Assembly: GCA_036939975.1 (NCBI GenBank) | Contig: JALLPB010001575.1 | Coordinates: 1 to 10,054 of the forward strand | DNA: 10,054 nucleotides | Reading direction: 5' to 3' | Source of the DNA: Cyclostephanos tholiformis | Lineage: Eukaryota; Bacillariophyta; Thalassiosirophyceae; Thalassiosirales; Thalassiosiraceae | In this document: positions 8,201-10,054 of the stretch, piece by piece | Layout of the letters: every line of letters begins with the position of its first letter | How positions within the stretch are numbered: the first letter of the stretch is position 1 | Translations under genes and position numbers: made by a program | Notes under the pieces: model-generated | The model's database searches: none | What the model was told of the DNA's origin: nothing | Seen by the model: the letters and a program-made list of their open reading frames with translations, nothing else

Positions 8201-9677
8201 GACCGACGTCGGGTCCATCGGATCCATCTCAACTCCCGCGACATCGTTCGTATTATACGACCTTTCCCTCGATTTGAATTTGCGTGTTTCAATGCCCCGT
8301 GAGGACGGACGATTTCCGAGCCTCGTTAGTAGATTGCGAAGTTCGGGCATCGAAGCGATCCTGCGTTGCAACTTGGGCATTACCTTCCATCCGCTGTGAT
8401 GCCAAAATCCATTCTGCTTTCCCTTGCGTTTTTCGTTGACAATTTTTTTTTGGTATATTTATAAATAGGAATGTTCAGATTCGAGCGAAAATGAAAAAAA
8501 ACAACAACAACAAGAACGACAAAACAGAGCAAAACAAAACAAAATGACAACAACAACAACAACAACAAACAACAAACAACAAACAACAAACAACAAACAA
8601 CAAACAACAAACAACAACGGGGGAGGGGGGGATGAGGGGGGCATGCGAAGTGAGGAGCGAGAGGTCTCATCGATAATATATCCTTACTCGGTGGTTTATC
8701 AGTCCGTGATCATGACCGAAAATTTTATCCAACTGCGCGACGCCGCCCGCCACGTCGCGCCATTCCCCCTCGAAATCGCGCGCTAATGAATTTGCCAATA
8801 TCATCAGCTCATCGACGGTGTACGGCTCGCGTCGTTCGATGTCGATGGAACCATCATCTCCCATCTCCTCGGTTCGTTCCTCGGTCTTCGTAGTCGTGGT
8901 AGTCGTGGTAGTCGTGGTCATCGTGGCATCATCGTCGTCGTCCTCCGAGGTGGTGACGGTGGTGGCATCGATAACGAGCTTCCCCTCCCGTTCCATATTG
9001 ATGTACTCGATCGCGATCCTCGCCACCGATAGCAATATCGACGTCAATATCGTCGGATGATGACGAATCAGCCTCGACATGCCCATGTTCGAAAATGCCG
9101 TCCGCACCCTCGAGAAGAGGGGCTCGTTCGGCCACGCACTCGAACGCGAGAAGTCGTCGATTACGGGCAGGCGCGACCTCCGAAGCGAATGCTCCCAAAC
9201 TCGAAGTCCTTCCATGGCGATCGTGGCATCCGCGAATGTGAATTTCGAAGGCGACGACGACGACGAATATCGCATGACGCCGTCGTTGTCGCGGACCGAA
9301 CGCAATAGGAATGACGTCAACAGCGGATCCAACTTATTATCGTGGACATCGTGCGATGACGACGCATCATCGTCGCGTGTAGGCGATGACGATGATCGGA
9401 ACGTCGTCGTCGTCGTTCCCGCGTAAACCGACATGCCGACGCGCGCCGCTACCGTGACCGCCGCTCCTCCTCCTCCTCCTCCTCCTCCCGACCCACGACA
9501 TGGACTAATCGACGACGATTCGACGGACGCGCGTGGCCGCCTCGCCGTGGTCGTTGGCGATGACACGATGGGAGAAAGCGAGGACGAATGATGCCGCGTC
9601 GATAGGAAGAATGATGCCGCGAAAGTCAACGAGCGACGTCGGCCCGCGACGGAGGATTGTCGTGATGCCGTCGCCAT
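5223..9677 (-). CDS. ViaA-RavA-like fusion: VWA domain plus MoxR AAA+ ATPase, six exons
   Basis: Coding exons (minus strand) are 9677-8688, 8413-8079, 7954-6768, 6692-6522, 6423-6217 and 6139-5223; all phases match and give 1,268 residues. Residues 1-50 are Arg/Ser-rich without acids, like an organelle presequence. Gly, Asp and Thr runs follow (G64-71, D246-250, T254-263) around a helical region. Exon 2 has [13 protein letters not shown] and a LPSEA...[14 protein letters not shown] block, typical of bacterial ViaA. The VWA domain has a complete MIDAS: DTSHS (D479, S481, S483), T549 and D576. A basic linker (700-714) and Asp run lead to a MoxR AAA+ domain: Walker A GPPGTSKS (832-839, across a splice junction), [14 protein letters not shown], Walker [18 protein letters not shown] (D898, E899), sensor 1 N940, arginine-finger candidate R954 and SDRR (1032-1035). 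The C-terminus is helical with a coiled coil near 1128-1168. MoxR-VWA pairs act as chaperone-like machines in bacteria; the substrate here is unknown. The start is the first ATG after the in-frame stop at 9708-9710. Confidence 0.9.
6140..6216 (-). other. Intron 5 of the VWA-AAA+ gene (77 bp)
   Basis: On the minus strand it begins GTAAGG and ends ACAG. Splicing joins FLLRSYVTS to [10 protein letters not shown] with a split Val codon, rebuilding the segment that follows the arginine-finger region in MoxR proteins. Confidence 0.88.
6424..6521 (-). other. Intron 4 of the VWA-AAA+ gene (98 bp)
   Basis: On the minus strand it begins GTATGT and ends CAAG. Splicing joins GFLPTATV to [10 protein letters not shown] through a split Ala codon, rebuilding the conserved Walker B block of MoxR ATPases. 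Confidence 0.9.
6693..6767 (-). other. Intron 3 of the VWA-AAA+ gene (75 bp)
   Basis: On the minus strand it begins GTGAGT and ends ATAG. It splits the Walker A lysine codon (A in one exon, AA in the next). Splicing restores GPPGTSKSEIG, which neither frame shows alone. Confidence 0.92.
7955..8078 (-). other. Intron 2 of the VWA-AAA+ gene (124 bp)
   Basis: On the minus strand it begins GTGAGA and ends TATAG. Splicing joins LAKFAESKL to SYELSGW through a split Pro codon, giving the ViaA-like run that leads into the VWA domain. Without it the VWA frame has no ATG before an in-frame stop at 7978-7980. Confidence 0.87.
8548..8611. repeat. CAA microsatellite passing into a CAACAAA array
   Basis: CAA repeats seven times from 8548 to 8568. 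From 8563 the period changes to seven, with seven perfect copies of CAACAAA up to 8611. The array lies inside intron 1 of the VWA-AAA+ gene, where the transcript strand reads TTTGTTG. Less regular CAA and CAAAA units extend to the left as far as about 8500. Confidence 0.95.
8619..8641 (+). other. G-rich block able to form a G-quadruplex
   Basis: Runs of 5, 7 and 6 G are separated by A and ATGA. Splitting the seven-G run gives four tracts of at least three G with short loops, which fits the usual quadruplex pattern. It is on the template strand of the VWA-AAA+ gene, within intron 1, about 45 bp from the 5' splice site. Confidence 0.6.
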
Positions 9678-9783
9678 ACGTTTGGTGTTCAACTCACTAA
9701 TAAAAAATTATTGGCCTCGAGGGATGATGTTGTTGTGGCTCCGTGGCAGCTAAAAACTTTACGTGTATTGTCCGAACACAAAA

Positions 9784-9805
9784 GTGGATACATAGTGGAT
9801 ACATA
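9784..9805. repeat. Tandem 11-bp direct repeat
   Basis: GTGGATACATA occurs twice back to back, about 107 bp upstream of the VWA-AAA+ start codon. It may be a paired binding site or simple slippage. Confidence 0.8.
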
Positions 9806-9808
9806 TCG

Positions 9809-9830
9809 TACGGTCAATGGTCAGACCGTA
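9809..9830. repeat. Inverted repeat with 7-bp perfect arms
   Basis: TACGGTC (9809-9815) and GACCGTA (9824-9830) are perfect reverse complements separated by 8 bases. It lies next to the 11-bp direct repeat in the presumed promoter and could bind a dimeric regulator. No known site is recognised. Confidence 0.5.
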
Positions 9831-9972
9831 TCTGTCCCATAGGAGTTTTTTCTCACTCTTCTACTTTTTTAGGGTACGAGACTCCATGATAGGTTCAGTC
9901 GCATAGTGTAACCATACACGATAAAAAAATGAAGACTCCAATAATTGGTTTACACGTACTACTAGGTTGCGC

Positions 9973-9997
9973 GTTCCCTTTTTTGGTTCCCTTTTTT
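9973..9997. repeat. Two 12-bp T-rich direct repeats
   Basis: GTTCCCTTTTTT occurs at 9973-9984 and 9986-9997, a period of 13 bp. A CT-rich stretch follows to the end of the window. Probably low-complexity sequence. Confidence 0.7.
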
Positions 9998-10054
9998 CGG
10001 AGACCCCAAGAAAGGAATTCCCTTCCCTTCCTCCTCATTCCCCAGTAATTCCTT

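Larger units (their letters stand above)
8414..8687 (-). other. Intron 1 of the VWA-AAA+ gene (274 bp)
   Basis: On the minus strand it begins GTAAGG and ends GCAG, in phase 0. It joins [10 protein letters not shown] to [12 protein letters not shown]. It is two to four times longer than the other introns because of simple repeats and a G-rich block. The exon 2 frame runs upstream from ATG 8380 through protein-like codons to this acceptor, with no ATG of its own, which supports an upstream exon. Confidence 0.82.
9678..10054. promoter_or_regulatory. Presumed promoter and upstream region of the VWA-AAA+ gene
   Basis: No gene is recognised in these 377 bp. On the minus strand a CCAAT word lies at 9714-9710, about 33 bp before the ATG at 9677, with an AT-rich stretch between. 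Further out are an 11-bp tandem repeat, an inverted repeat, a pair of T-rich 12-bp repeats and a CT-rich end (10010-10054). These are ordinary promoter-like features; none has been matched to a known factor. Confidence 0.45.

Noticed and set aside
8380..8670. Frame on the minus strand rich in Val, Cys and Leu
   Set aside because: It is a direct translation of the CAACAAA array and other simple repeats in intron 1, and it overlaps exon 2 in the wrong frame.
6750..9677. Composition shift within the VWA-AAA+ gene as a sign of chimeric origin or gene transfer
   Set aside because: The 5' exons are richer in CpG and the 3' exons in AT, but the change is gradual and partly due to low-complexity codon runs. 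It is not evidence of transfer by itself.
9675..9692. Start of the VWA-AAA+ protein at 9692
   Set aside because: The codon there is TTG. The first ATG in frame is at 9677, and TTG starts are not expected in nuclear genes.

Overview
The window looks like nuclear DNA of a stramenopile alga, most likely a diatom. Two genes carry short GT-AG introns (75-124 bp, one of 274 bp). The proteins have many Asp, Ser, Thr and Gly runs, and a tandem array contains the GGGTTA telomeric word. The taxon is inferred from protein character and gene style, not proven.

Layout. Positions 1-339 hold no recognisable gene. From 340 to 2808 (+) is a single-exon gene for an acidic, low-complexity membrane protein with one transmembrane segment, a ubiquitin-interacting-motif-like helix and repeated Trp-in-acid motifs. 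It converges on a three-exon gene at 3050-4742 (-) for a type II membrane GDP-fucose O-fucosyltransferase family enzyme. Positions 4743-5222 are intergenic and contain four perfect 11-bp telomere-like repeats ending at an undetermined base (N). From 5223 to 9677 (-) lies one six-exon gene, rebuilt here from phase-matched splice sites. Its ~1,268-residue product joins a ViaA-like VWA protein to a RavA/MoxR-like AAA+ ATPase. Positions 9678-10054 are its presumed promoter.

The most interesting item is the last gene. In bacteria, RavA (a MoxR AAA+ ATPase) and ViaA (a VWA protein) are separate, interacting products of one operon. Here both appear in one eukaryotic polypeptide, in the order ViaA-RavA, with an intact metal-ion-dependent adhesion site (MIDAS), Walker A, Walker B, sensor 1 and an arginine-finger candidate. 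The last ~300 residues look helical and end in a coiled coil, rather than resembling the LARA domain of Escherichia coli RavA. The three genes show no obvious shared pathway; they are ordinary neighbours in a compact eukaryotic genome.
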